Of a stretch of DNA of 64,000 nt, positions 9,153 through 17,763 are shown in pieces (position 1 is the first letter of the stretch; every line of letters begins with the position of its first letter). The notes under the pieces are model-generated. The model ran no database searches. It had not been told where the DNA came from and was given only the letters and a program-made list of their open reading frames with translations. The position numbers and the translations under genes were made by a program. Origin of the DNA: Peptococcaceae bacterium CEB3 (GTDB lineage Bacteria > Bacillota > Desulfitobacteriia > Desulfitobacteriales > Desulfitobacteriaceae); the NCBI GenBank assembly GCA_001029295.1, contig LDXJ01000049.1, positions 1 through 64,000 on the forward strand, read 5' to 3'.

Positions 9153-10085
9153 CTAGCCCAACTCCAGCATCCGGTCCAAGGCCTCTTTGGCCTTTAACCG
9201 GGTCTCCTCGGCCACCGTGATCCTGGGAGAGAGATTGCGCAAAGCATCCCGGACTTTGACCAGCGTCGTCGCCTTCATATTCTGACAGACTAGTTTTTCC
9301 GAAGCCAAATAGAACTTCTTACCCGGACATGTGGTTTGTAATTGATGCAGGATACCGGACTCCGTGCCAACAATGAACTCCTCGGCCTCTGTCGTTTGCG
9401 CATAACGGATCAGTCCCGCAGTCGATCCCACGAAGTCGGCCAAGCGCCACACCTCTTCCCGGCATTCCGGGTGAACGATCACCTTGGCCCGGGGATGTGC
9501 CCTGCGCGCCTCCGTAATGTCGGAGCTCGCGAGCCTGTCATGGGTTCGGCAGAACCCCGGCCACAGGTCCATGGGCTTGCCTAACTTTTCCGACACATAC
9601 AAGCCCAGGTTTTTGTCGGGAACAAACAGCACGGGGCTTGTCCCCAAAGATTCCACAATTTTGGCCGCGTTCGAGGAAGTGCAGCAGACATCACATTCCG
9701 CCTTGACTTCCGCGGACGAATTGACATAACAAACAACTTTGCTTCCGGGCAGACTCCGTTTGCGCAGACGCAGCGACTCCGCATCCACCATTTCCGCCAT
9801 CGGACAACCGGCCTCTGCCTCGGGCAGCAGAACTGTCTTTTCAGGCGAAAGAATCGCGGCACTCTCGGCCATAAAATGCACGCCGCAAAAAACAACGACC
9901 TCGGCATCTGTTCCCGCAGCCTGTCGGCTGAGTTGAAGAGAATCTCCCACAAAATCGGCCACATCCTGAACTTCGGGGCGTTGGTAATAATGCGCCAAAA
10001 TGATCGCTTTTCTCTCCCGTTTAAGGTCGGCAATTTCGCGGGCCAATGTTTCAAATGTCTCACTGTCGATCGTATAATCCACCAC
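9153..10085 (-). CDS. nadA: Quinolinate synthase A
   Basis: [4Fe-4S] enzyme condensing iminoaspartate with dihydroxyacetone phosphate to quinolinate. About 310 residues. Seen: ILAHYYQRPEVQDVADFVGDSL at the N-terminus, the cluster-ligand context ECDVCCTSSNA, FCRTHDRL, and a late KLVCQNMK cysteine. The start is the GTG at 10085, with AAAGGCGG seven bases upstream; a second GTG follows immediately. First gene of the nad cluster, about 50 bp before nadB. Confidence 0.95.
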   Translation of the reverse strand: MVDYTIDSETFETLAREIADLKRERKAIILAHYYQRPEVQDVADFVGDSLQLSRQAAGTDAEVVVFCGVHFMAESAAILSPEKTVLLPEAEAGCPMAEMVDAESLRLRKRSLPGSKVVCYVNSSAEVKAECDVCCTSSNAAKIVESLGTSPVLFVPDKNLGLYVSEKLGKPMDLWPGFCRTHDRLASSDITEARRAHPRAKVIVHPECREEVWRLADFVGSTAGLIRYAQTTEAEEFIVGTESGILHQLQTTCPGKKFYLASEKLVCQNMKATTLVKVRDALRNLSPRITVAEETRLKAKEALDRMLELG

Positions 10086-10130
10086 CTGTAAGCCGCCTTT
10101 CTCCCGAAAACATGTCATTTGTGCTAAATT

Positions 10131-10994
10131 CTATGCCTCAGCCGCAGGTGTGTCAAGATCGATAACCCGATTGTCGATCAGGCGGGTGGAGCCGAAATAA
10201 ACAGCAAGGGCGATCACGACTTTTCCCTCAATCACCTCTACCTCCGCTAACGTAGACGCATCCCGTACTTCCACGTAATCAAGCCTGCCGTGTGTTTGCT
10301 CAAGCCTGCGCCGGATCCCCTCCTCGACCTTCCGCGCCTGCCTCAGCCCTTGCCTGATTTCTTCCTCCGCCTCGGCCAAGCTCACATTAAGGAGCGCCGC
10401 TTCCGCCCGCTCTTGAGGCGTAAGAAACACATTGCGTGAACTCTTCGCCAAGCCGTCGTCTTCCCGGACGATCGGAACCCCGATGACCCGGACCGGAAAA
10501 TTCAGATCGTGCGCCATCTGCCGGATAATCAAGTACTGTTGGTAATCCTTCAAACCAAAGTAAGCATCATCCGGACCCACGATATTGAAGAGCTTGCCCA
10601 CCACCGTGGCCGCCCCGCGAAAGTGCCCCGGGCGCGAGGCCCCGCACAAGATCTTGTCTAATTTCCCCACCTCTATCTGAGTCAAATTAGGCTCCGGGTA
10701 CATTTCTTCCACCGAAGGATGAAACAAGAGAGCCACGCCCGCTTCCGCCGCCAAAGCCGCGTCTCCGGCCAAATCACGGGGATAGCGCGCATAATCCTCC
10801 GTGGGTCCGAATTGCAGGGGATTAACAAAAACGCTCAACACCACAAACGAACCTGCTTTCCGGGCTTCCCGCACCAGGGCCAAATGCCCTTCATGCAAAG
10901 AGCCCATGGTCGGCACCAGAGCTACCGAAAAACCGTCCCGTCTCGCTTTCTCCACCCTTTGCCGCACTTCCGCCACGCGCTCGCACCTCTCCAC
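10131..10994 (-). CDS. panC: Pantothenate synthetase (pantoate-beta-alanine ligase)
   Basis: Joins pantoate and beta-alanine with ATP, feeding coaX. 287 residues with the nucleotidyltransferase signature PTMGSLHEGHLALVREAR, the pantoate-binding FVNPLQFGPTEDYARYPR, FRGAATVVGKLFNIVGPDDAYFG, and LAKSSRNVFL in place of KMSKS. GTG start with AAGGAG about 10 nt upstream. panB and panD are not in the window. A DUF2520 gene precedes it by about 80 bp on the same strand. Confidence 0.95.
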   Translation of the reverse strand: MERCERVAEVRQRVEKARRDGFSVALVPTMGSLHEGHLALVREARKAGSFVVLSVFVNPLQFGPTEDYARYPRDLAGDAALAAEAGVALLFHPSVEEMYPEPNLTQIEVGKLDKILCGASRPGHFRGAATVVGKLFNIVGPDDAYFGLKDYQQYLIIRQMAHDLNFPVRVIGVPIVREDDGLAKSSRNVFLTPQERAEAALLNVSLAEAEEEIRQGLRQARKVEEGIRRRLEQTHGRLDYVEVRDASTLAEVEVIEGKVVIALAVYFGSTRLIDNRVIDLDTPAAEA

Positions 10995-11076
10995 GCTCTA
11001 TCCGCTCCTTTTCCTTTTGACATAATGCTCCGATTCTCACCATTCTACATCCATCTTTCTGTGGCCTCCCCAGTGT

Positions 11077-11934
11077 TCACCCATTCAGCAAAACCTTCAG
11101 CCCGCGTTCGGTCTCCGCCGGATAGACCGTACCTGCAGCCCGCCATTTTTCTTGGGCCGTCTCCAAGGCTCTCATCCCTAGGACCTTGTACACCTCTGCG
11201 ATGGGCCCCGGCATCCTGCTCAGATGCCGGCTCACAACTTCAATATCCCCCCGGGCCAACGGTCCGGTCAGAGCGGCTGGCAGCCCGGAAACCTCCAGAT
11301 TCCTCAATGTTCCGGCCATTAGGGGCAGCAGGGCCGATAAAGCCTCCCGCGAATTAATTCCGGCCAAATTGAATAATTCCACGGCCTGGGAAGCCAAGGC
11401 CACCAGATAATTGGATGCCATGACCGCCCCGGCGTGATAGAGAACCTTATCCTCGGACTTGAGACGGTGTGCTATACCGCCGAGATCCCCGACGATTTTC
11501 TCTCCCAGTTCCGGATTGTCACCCTCCACCGCAAAGTGCGACCCTCGCAACAGTTGCAAGGCTGCCTCCACCCCCGCAAAAGACTGCAACGGGTGGATTG
11601 ACAACCGATGAACCGGCGCGCCTTGCGGCCCCAGCACAGCCGCCGGGAGCGCCCCGGAACAGTGGAGCCAGGTTTGTCCCGCCCGGAAAAGCCCCTCCCG
11701 CCAAAGTTCTTCGGCCACTGTTTGGATATTATCATCTTGAGTGGTTACAAAAAGCAGGTCCACCCGCGGCACAAGTTCGCGCACACTGAGGCCGGGAGCA
11801 TGGACATATTGGCGAAACCTTTGATAAGAGGTTCCCGTCCGGGTATGCACCCCCACACACTCATATCCCGCTCCGGTCAAGCAGGCCGCCAAGGCCGTCC
11901 CCACCGCCCCCGCACCGATCATGCCAAAGTTCAT
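11077..11934 (-). CDS. Rossmann-fold / DUF2520 domain oxidoreductase-like protein
   Basis: About 285 residues. The N-terminus MNFGMIGAGAVGTALAACL is a dinucleotide-binding GxGxxG fold with LLFVTTQDDNIQTVAEEL and the HCSGALPA and SIHPLQSFAG segments typical of DUF2520 (C-terminal helical domain, about 125-260). Such proteins resemble 6-phosphogluconate/ketopantoate reductase-type dehydrogenases. In many Firmicutes they sit beside panB/panC, which hints at a role in pantothenate metabolism, but the reaction is not established here. ATG at 11934 with GGAG upstream. An intrinsic terminator separates it from the folate genes. Confidence 0.8.
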   Translation of the reverse strand: MNFGMIGAGAVGTALAACLTGAGYECVGVHTRTGTSYQRFRQYVHAPGLSVRELVPRVDLLFVTTQDDNIQTVAEELWREGLFRAGQTWLHCSGALPAAVLGPQGAPVHRLSIHPLQSFAGVEAALQLLRGSHFAVEGDNPELGEKIVGDLGGIAHRLKSEDKVLYHAGAVMASNYLVALASQAVELFNLAGINSREALSALLPLMAGTLRNLEVSGLPAALTGPLARGDIEVVSRHLSRMPGPIAEVYKVLGMRALETAQEKWRAAGTVYPAETERGLKVLLNG

Positions 11935-12046
11935 CCTGTCGCCACTCCTTCCGCCCACTTATTGCCTTCCCCCCTCCCGGCACCTCCGGTCACGAGGATC
12001 GTTCGTCGTCCGGGCGGGCCGAAACGGTTGACGAAACGCTAAAGCA

Positions 12047-12074
12047 CAAAAAACCTTCACGACAACGTGAAGGT
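12047..12074 (-). terminator. Intrinsic terminator after the folate operon
   Basis: On the minus strand ACCTTCACG / CGTGAAGGT (9 bp, loop TTGT) is followed by a run of T (complement of AAAAAA at 12048-12053). It ends the folP-folB-folK transcript about 175 bp past folK. Nothing else is seen in 12075-12249. Confidence 0.85.
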
Positions 12075-12249
12075 GCAACATGGGCATCTCTCCGTCTCGG
12101 TCTTCTCCGATCCAAGCGGCCAGGTCCTGTCCCTTTATTTGTTACTCCTAGTCTTCGCCCTGTGTTACCTTCTTATGCCCGGCCGCTCCGGCAATACAGC
12201 GCGCCTCCGCTGCCGTTTGCCGAAACTGACTTTCCGGACCACATATCGT

Positions 12250-12720
12250 TCAGGCTCCATCTCTGGGCCAGACCTCACCTTGCCCCCGAACCTCCCGCAG
12301 CGGACGCCCGGAGGGCAAAATAAGTTCAGGTGCGATCTCCCGCAAAGGCGCCAGGACGAATGCTCTCTCCTCCAGATACGGATGAGGCAGGATAAGTTCC
12401 GGCCCCGCACTGACAATATTATCGCAGATTAGAATATCAATGTCTATCGTGCGCGGGCCCCAGTGTATGCGGCGTTCACGTCCCAGCCCGAGCTCGACGT
12501 TCTGGCATACCCGCAAAAGCTCCAACGGTTCGAGGGAAGTTCGAACCCGCAACACCATATTCCAGAAATCGGGTTGATCTATCCCTCCCCAGGGTTTGCT
12601 CACGTAAATCCCCGAGGCCGTGACGATTTGGACACCCGAACACGCCAGACGCTCCTGCGCCTCTCTTAAGAAGAACCCGCGGTCGCCCAAATTCCCGCCC
12701 AGTCCCAAGAAAACATTCAT
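12250..12720 (-). CDS. folK: 2-amino-4-hydroxy-6-hydroxymethyldihydropteridine pyrophosphokinase
   Basis: Transfers pyrophosphate from ATP to hydroxymethyl-dihydropterin in folate synthesis. 156 residues with the HPPK signatures FLGLGGNLGDR at the N-terminus, the WGGIDQPDFWN segment, RRIHWGPRTIDIDILI (metal-binding aspartates) and LPHPYLEERAFVLAPL. Its start overlaps the folB stop by 4 nt, so the two are translationally coupled. Confidence 0.95.
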   Translation of the reverse strand: MNVFLGLGGNLGDRGFFLREAQERLACSGVQIVTASGIYVSKPWGGIDQPDFWNMVLRVRTSLEPLELLRVCQNVELGLGRERRIHWGPRTIDIDILICDNIVSAGPELILPHPYLEERAFVLAPLREIAPELILPSGRPLREVRGQGEVWPRDGA

Positions 12721-13130
12721 TGCTCCTTTTTCCTCCGGATCTCGTCTTTCCCGCTTCGGATCTCGTCATTTCCCCTTCGGATCTCCACCGCGATATCCCG
12801 AAAAATTCCCGGCACCGGCGCTTGTGCTTTATGCACCTCCACGCGCACCTCCGAGCAGGCAAAACGCTCCAGGACAGTTTGGGCAATCCGTTCGGCCAAA
12901 CGCTCGAGCAGATTGACTGGGTCGCCCTCCGCGCATTCTTTTACGGTCAGATAGACATCCCCGTAATTGACGGTATCCTTCACTTCATCGGAACTGCCGG
13001 CCTTGCGCAAGTCCAAATACAGGTCCAAGTCGACGATAAATCTTTGCCCGAGCTTATGTTCCTCCGGCAGAACCCCGTGAAAGGCATAGAAGTCCAAACC
13101 CCTCAGGTGAATAATATCAGGCCCCGCCAT
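12717..13130 (-). CDS. folB: Dihydroneopterin aldolase
   Basis: Cleaves dihydroneopterin to hydroxymethyl-dihydropterin and glycolaldehyde. About 137 residues: DFYAFHGVLPEEHKLGQRFIVDLDL (family signature with active-site glutamate), VNYGDVY, NLLERLAERIA and the active-site lysine context EVHKAQAPVPG. The C-terminal tail (EIRRGNDEIRSGKDEIRRK) extends beyond the usual ~120 residues and is built from 21-bp DNA repeats. The ATG at 13130 overlaps the folP end by 14 nt. Confidence 0.94.
   Translation of the reverse strand: MAGPDIIHLRGLDFYAFHGVLPEEHKLGQRFIVDLDLYLDLRKAGSSDEVKDTVNYGDVYLTVKECAEGDPVNLLERLAERIAQTVLERFACSEVRVEVHKAQAPVPGIFRDIAVEIRRGNDEIRSGKDEIRRKKEQ
12736..12786. repeat. 21-bp tandem repeat in the folB 3' end
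   Basis: CGGATCTCGTC recurs at 12736, 12757 and (partly) 12778, a 21-bp period with about 2.4 copies. It encodes the repeated DEIR(R/S)GK tail of FolB. Confidence 0.8.
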
Positions 13131-14331
13131 AATGCACACCCCTTTGCCCCCTGTAAACGGCATCCGCCAGCGTGATTGCCCTGCGGTTGGCTAGGACATC
13201 GTGAACCCTGATGATGTCCACCCCCGCCGCGACCCCCATGACGCTGGCCGCCAACGTCCCTTCCAACCGTTCGTCCACCGGCACTTTCAGGGTATTCCCA
13301 ATCATAGACTTGCGCGAAGCCCCCAAGAGAACGGGGTGTCCCAGCGCTTTCAGTTCTCCCAGCCTGGCCATCACCTCCAAATTTTGCTCGGTCGTTTTGC
13401 CGAAACCTATGCCCGGATCGACAATGACTTGGTCTTCCGTCAGGCCCTGTTCAGCCGCCAGGGCGCAACTCCGGCGCAAAAACTCCAGGATATCCCCCAT
13501 CATATGCCGATAGTCCGTCCCCGTCCGGTTGTGCATGACGACCACCGGAGCTTGATACCGGCCCGCGACCCGTGCCATCTCCGGGTCTCTTTGCAGCCCC
13601 CACTGGTCGTTGATAATGTGAGCGCCGGCTTCCATGGCCCGGGCTGCGACCTCCGCCTTCCACGTATCCACGGAAAGCGGTACAGACATCTCGCGGACTA
13701 AAACTTTGAGGATCGGTTCCAGCCTGGCCCACTCTTCCTCCGGGCTCACCTCCCGGTGACCGGGTCGGGTCGACTCTCCGCCGATGTCCAGGATATCCGC
13801 ACCCTCATCGGCAAGACGCCCGGCTTGCCTGACGGCCGCCTCCAGTCCGGCGAACTTACCCCCGTCTGAGAAAGAATCCGGTGTCACATTCAAAATCCCC
13901 ATGACCAACGTCCTTTTCCCAAGGGGCAAACTCAAGCCGCGGCAGTCCAAACTCCTCTCTTGCGGCGGTTCCGAAAGCGCAAGAAGCCGTTTCAAACCTG
14001 TTGCCACGTCCTTAAGGCCGAAAGGCTGGGCGGCAAGTTTTCGCGCCACATGCCCCAATTGTCGGAATGTCCCCAGAAGGAGCACGTCCGTTTCTTCAAC
14101 GTTATTCACAATCACGTCGCGGTGAACCGCCGCATCCCCGCCCGCCGCCAACATTTCCTGCTTGAGAATGTGCGCCGCCCGCAACGGGACCTTTTCCAGT
14201 TTGATCGCGCGGGCCAACGGCTTGCCTGCCATGACCGCGATGCCCCTCTCGTCCGAGCCGATCCAACTTAAAGCGTTCTTGGCCTCGGCGAGATTCTCCA
14301 TCTCCACCCAACGCATGCCATAATCCTTCAT
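13117..14331 (-). CDS. folP: Dihydropteroate synthase with N-terminal extension
   Basis: Condenses p-aminobenzoate with the pterin pyrophosphate. The TIM barrel (about 140-395) shows VMGILNVTPDSFSDGG, DILDIGGESTRPGH, VSVDTWK-like LSVDTWKAEVA, VDPGIGFGKTTEQN and LLGASRKSMIG. The first ~135 residues are an extra domain with no motif I can name; similar extensions occur in DHPS of some Clostridia. Total 404 residues against ~280 for the core enzyme. Start ATG with GGAGGG nine bases upstream. Precedes folB and folK. Confidence 0.94.
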   Translation of the reverse strand: MKDYGMRWVEMENLAEAKNALSWIGSDERGIAVMAGKPLARAIKLEKVPLRAAHILKQEMLAAGGDAAVHRDVIVNNVEETDVLLLGTFRQLGHVARKLAAQPFGLKDVATGLKRLLALSEPPQERSLDCRGLSLPLGKRTLVMGILNVTPDSFSDGGKFAGLEAAVRQAGRLADEGADILDIGGESTRPGHREVSPEEEWARLEPILKVLVREMSVPLSVDTWKAEVAARAMEAGAHIINDQWGLQRDPEMARVAGRYQAPVVVMHNRTGTDYRHMMGDILEFLRRSCALAAEQGLTEDQVIVDPGIGFGKTTEQNLEVMARLGELKALGHPVLLGASRKSMIGNTLKVPVDERLEGTLAASVMGVAAGVDIIRVHDVLANRRAITLADAVYRGQRGVHYGGA

Positions 14332-14346
14332 ATCAGTAGACCCTCC

Positions 14347-14829
14347 TCAATACCAAAGCCCAAGCATCGTCGGAGAAAATTTGTGACAAGCATTCTGCGC
14401 CCCACAGTCCCGGCATTCCCTGGACCAATCGTCCGCCAGCGCCAAGGCTTCTCCGAGAGGGCTGAGGTCTTTTTCCCCTTTCCGGCGATGCTCTTTGATC
14501 GCAGTCAAGATCAGGGCGGATTCCCGCGCGTCGAACCCGCTGGCCTTCAGCAGGGGTTCCGCCAGCCGCGCGCCGGCTGACGCATGATCCTCCCCAGTCT
14601 GATATTCCACCCAGCGCCCCAAATCATGCAAGAGAGCCGCGGCATAAACAATTTCCCGAGAATAATCCGTTTCTTTTCGCTCCAAGAGGTAGGCATAGGC
14701 AATCCTGGCCACAGCGAGCAGGTGATCAAACCCGTGTTTGCAATAGACGCGCTCCTTTTCCCTTGCGGCCGTTTTCGCCAGAGACGCTTGATAGGCCGGG
14801 CTTTGGATAAGTTCGTTCAGCCGTCTCAT
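14347..14829 (-). CDS. HD-domain phosphohydrolase-like protein
   Basis: About 160 residues with an HD fold: HGFDHLLAVARIA, the metal-binding pair in ALLHDLGRWVEY, DHASAGARLAEPLL, and ILTAIKEHRR followed by ALADDWSR. Such proteins hydrolyse phosphate esters of nucleotides or related metabolites; the substrate is unknown. The C-terminus has a cysteine cluster CRDCGAQNAC that could bind metal. It lies 15 bp upstream of folP in the same direction, so a role in pterin or folate precursor dephosphorylation is possible but is only inferred from position. ATG at 14829 has GGGGGG seven bases upstream. Confidence 0.75.
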   Translation of the reverse strand: MRRLNELIQSPAYQASLAKTAAREKERVYCKHGFDHLLAVARIAYAYLLERKETDYSREIVYAAALLHDLGRWVEYQTGEDHASAGARLAEPLLKASGFDARESALILTAIKEHRRKGEKDLSPLGEALALADDWSRECRDCGAQNACHKFSPTMLGLWY

Positions 14830-14834
14830 CCCAA

Positions 14835-14953
14835 TACCCCCCCTACAGTCATTCACAGCCGGAAGTCGAGCCGAACACCTCTTTCGGACGGAAACATCTT
14901 CCGGTGCCCTATCCCCCTACAGTCATTCGAAGCCAGCCGGGCTGAACACCCGG
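14835..14953. repeat. Imperfect ~43-bp direct repeat duplicating the HD-gene ribosome-binding region
   Basis: CCCCCTACAGTCATTC followed by a GCC...GAACACC segment occurs at 14835-14881 and again at 14910-14953 with several changes. The proximal copy contains the purine-rich ribosome-binding site of the HD gene (minus strand); the distal copy repeats it about 75 bp upstream. Confidence 0.65.
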
Positions 14954-15007
14954 GACCCCGACGGTTATATCTGGCGAGCCAGGGCCCAGGAAGAATCATT
15001 TGCCTCT

Positions 15008-15045
15008 GAAAAAGCGGAAAGAATCCGTTGCCAGACTCTTTCCGC
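15008..15045 (-). terminator. Intrinsic terminator of fhs
   Basis: Minus strand GCGGAAAGA / TCTTTCCGC (9 bp perfect stem, 14-nt loop) followed by TTTTTC. It lies about 65 bp past the fhs stop. Confidence 0.88.
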
Positions 15046-15110
15046 CTCCGTCCGGACCGCCTCTCGCGCGGGGACGGTCTCCAAGCGTATTTCCTTTTGG
15101 AAAAGCCCTT

Positions 15111-16871
15111 TTAGAAAAGCCCTTTCACTTTTCCGGTCTGCACATCAACGTCAATGCGCCGGTACGCCGGGTCTGAACTGGTACCCGGCATCAGGCTGAT
15201 CGTCCCGGCCATCGGGCAGAGGAACTTGGCCCCGCCGTAGACCAGCACATCACGAATCGGCAATCTCCAGCCCTTGGGAACGCCTTTCAGCGTCGGATCA
15301 TGCGTCAGACTCAAATGTGTCTTAACCATCATTGTCGCGAAATCCGCGTAAGCGGGATCCGCCTCAAAGCGCTTGGCTTTCGCTTCCGCTTCCGGAGCCC
15401 AGTCCACACCATCGGCTCCGTACACTTCCCGGGCCACCAAATCCACCCGCTGGCGCAGGGGCATTTCTAGCGGATAAAGCGGCTTAAAGTCCGCTTTTTC
15501 TTCACAGGCTTCGATCACGGCGTCCGCCAGCTCCAGGGCGCCTTCGCCCCCTTTGAGCCAGTGCTCGGACAAGACACAGCGCCCGCCCGCTTCCGAAACG
15601 ATTTTCTTGACCAGTTTGACTTCGGCCTCGGTATCGGTATAGAAGCCGTTGATGCAGACCACCGGTTTAATCCCCGATTTCTGAATGGTCTTCAAGTGGT
15701 GTAAGAGGTTTGCGCACCCTTTTTCCACCAGTCCCAAATTCTCGTTGACATACTCCTCGGGAAGGGGACGGCCGGGAACAACGGCCGGGCCGCCGCCGTG
15801 CATCTTGAGGGCGCGAATCGTGGCCACCAGGACGGAAACATTGGGCTTCAAGCCACTCAAACGGCTCTTGACATTCCAGAACTTCTCAAAACCGATATCC
15901 GCGGCGAAGCCGCTCTCCGTGACATGATAATCAAACACTTTCAGGCCAACTCGGTCGGCAATGATTGAAGACTGACCAATGGCGATATTGGCAAACGGAC
16001 CGGCATGAACAAAGACCGGCTGCCCTTCCGCCGTGTAACAGACGGTGGGGTTGATCGTGTTGCGCATCCAAGCCGCCATGGCGCCGTCAACTTCCAGGTC
16101 ATGAGTGGTGATGGGTTTACCCGTCTTATCATAAGCGACGACGATTTTCCCGATCCGTTCTCTCAAGTCCGGCAAATCCTTGGCAATGGCCAAAATAGCC
16201 ATCAGTTCGGAGCTTACGGCAATTCCGAATTTAGATTGCATGAGGAAGCCGTCTTTTTTGCCGCCCAAGCCAATCATGATATTGCGCAGCCCTTGGGCCG
16301 CGAAATCGATGATCCAGCCCATTTCCACATTCTTCGGATCCACGTCCAGGCGGCGCAGGTTACGTTTGGCCAACTCCTCGTCCGTATAGTTGGCTTCATG
16401 CTGCATGCGCGCGTTGAGGGCAACCATGGCCAAATTGTGGGCGTTCATGATATCGTTAATGTCCCCGGTCAGGCCCAGAGAAAATTCGGTCATAGGAATC
16501 AGAAGGGCATTTCCGCCACCGGCGGCGGTTCCTTTGATGTTCATGGTCGGCCCGCCCGAAGGCTGGCGGATAGCGCCGCCCACATTTTTGCCCCTCACTG
16601 CCAAACCCTCGATTAAACCAAGAGTCGTGGTGGTCTTTCCCTCACCGAGCGGAGTCGGGGTGATAGCCGTCACTTCAATGTACTTGCCGTCCGGCCTGTC
16701 CTTCAGACGTTCCATGACTTTGAGAAAGTCCACTTTCGGCGTCCGGCCATAAGGAATCAATTCGTCTTTCTGCAACGCGAGCATTTCCACCAACTGTTCC
16801 GGCCTCGGTATGTTCTTGTCCGCCAGTTCCGCAATCTGCCAGTCTTTCAGTTCCGTGGCATCATAAGGCAT
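15111..16871 (-). CDS. fhs: Formate-tetrahydrofolate ligase (formyl-THF synthetase)
   Basis: ATP-dependent ligation of formate to THF, first THF-dependent step of the Wood-Ljungdahl methyl branch and a general one-carbon entry. 586 residues, somewhat longer than the ~556 of Moorella-type enzymes. The P-loop [18 protein letters not shown], the segment [19 protein letters not shown] and [13 protein letters not shown] are clear. Stands alone between its terminator and the DUF881 genes. The C1 theme recurs at 48.4-50 kb (MetF fusion). Presence does not by itself prove acetogenesis. Confidence 0.95.
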   Translation of the reverse strand: MPYDATELKDWQIAELADKNIPRPEQLVEMLALQKDELIPYGRTPKVDFLKVMERLKDRPDGKYIEVTAITPTPLGEGKTTTTLGLIEGLAVRGKNVGGAIRQPSGGPTMNIKGTAAGGGNALLIPMTEFSLGLTGDINDIMNAHNLAMVALNARMQHEANYTDEELAKRNLRRLDVDPKNVEMGWIIDFAAQGLRNIMIGLGGKKDGFLMQSKFGIAVSSELMAILAIAKDLPDLRERIGKIVVAYDKTGKPITTHDLEVDGAMAAWMRNTINPTVCYTAEGQPVFVHAGPFANIAIGQSSIIADRVGLKVFDYHVTESGFAADIGFEKFWNVKSRLSGLKPNVSVLVATIRALKMHGGGPAVVPGRPLPEEYVNENLGLVEKGCANLLHHLKTIQKSGIKPVVCINGFYTDTEAEVKLVKKIVSEAGGRCVLSEHWLKGGEGALELADAVIEACEEKADFKPLYPLEMPLRQRVDLVAREVYGADGVDWAPEAEAKAKRFEADPAYADFATMMVKTHLSLTHDPTLKGVPKGWRLPIRDVLVYGGAKFLCPMAGTISLMPGTSSDPAYRRIDVDVQTGKVKGLF

Positions 16872-17058
16872 TTTTCTTTTCCTCTCCCTTCAGTTCATCC
16901 CACCCCCTGCCTAACCCCGGGCAAGGAGCCAACTTGGTAAAATGTTTTGACTAAAGTACAATTATTTGTTACCTTGTTTTTGATTCGCTGTTCATCTCAA
17001 TTCTCCTGCCGATCGCTGACAAAATCATGCCCAAAAAATCGAAAAAAATACTTCGCGG

Positions 17059-17763
17059 TCAATCCGGCTGGGCATAGTGAAATGTCCAAGCCCCTTTATA
17101 GGCAGGAACCTCAACGGTCTTGCGCATAACACTGAAGGTTATCCCGTTGGCTTTGAGCATGCTCCCTTCCAGGTTGGTGAAGAAATCTACCAAGGTATTT
17201 TGATTCCCAATCGCGTCAATTTCGTAAGGGATACCCTCCAGCCGGGTGATTGGGACCTGGTTGACCAAAATCGTGGAACTGCCGCTGTAGACAATCGCCG
17301 TTGAATCCACGATGCGCTGGCCGTTGACACTGATCGCCTCCGCCCCCGCGAATTTCAAGGTATTGATAATTTCCAGCAAATTGTCGGGGCTCAGAGGTAA
17401 AGTCAGCTTATGGTCCTGTTTCCGGTCGTCGATGAAAATCTGTACCCCCGGTCCTTGGACCTTGCTTGTTCCCGCCTGGATTTCCACCTGAGCCAACTGA
17501 GCCAGCACTTTCGGGTCGGTACCGCCCAAGCGGCGGTCCTGGTCGAGCTGGGCCGTCAGCTCTTTATTTGTTTTCTTCAATTGGGCATTCTGGCTCTGGA
17601 CATTGGAGAGGACAGCGTGGGCGGCCGCCATGCGCCGGGCGTTGATCTCTTCCGCCGCCGAGACATTCTTTTGCGTTTGCATAGCCAAGGAGATCAAAAA
17701 GCCCAAAGCGATAGCCACCAGACTGACGGGCAGGGCAAGTCGTCTTTTCCAGCGTTTCATCAC
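17059..17763 (-). CDS. DUF881 membrane-anchored protein (1)
   Basis: 234 residues. One N-terminal transmembrane helix (about 9-28, LALPVSLVAIALGFLISLAM), a coiled-coil segment (about 35-75, NVQSQNAQLKKTNKELTAQLDQ), then the DUF881 domain with VQGPGVQIFIDDR, INTLKFAGAEAISVNGQRIV and YEIDAIGN. Family function is unknown. In other Firmicutes DUF881 genes are usually near division genes such as ftsQ/ftsZ; here a pair sits between ndk and fhs. Its start overlaps the upstream DUF881 gene by 4 nt. Confidence 0.85.
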   Translation of the reverse strand: MMKRWKRRLALPVSLVAIALGFLISLAMQTQKNVSAAEEINARRMAAAHAVLSNVQSQNAQLKKTNKELTAQLDQDRRLGGTDPKVLAQLAQVEIQAGTSKVQGPGVQIFIDDRKQDHKLTLPLSPDNLLEIINTLKFAGAEAISVNGQRIVDSTAIVYSGSSTILVNQVPITRLEGIPYEIDAIGNQNTLVDFFTNLEGSMLKANGITFSVMRKTVEVPAYKGAWTFHYAQPD

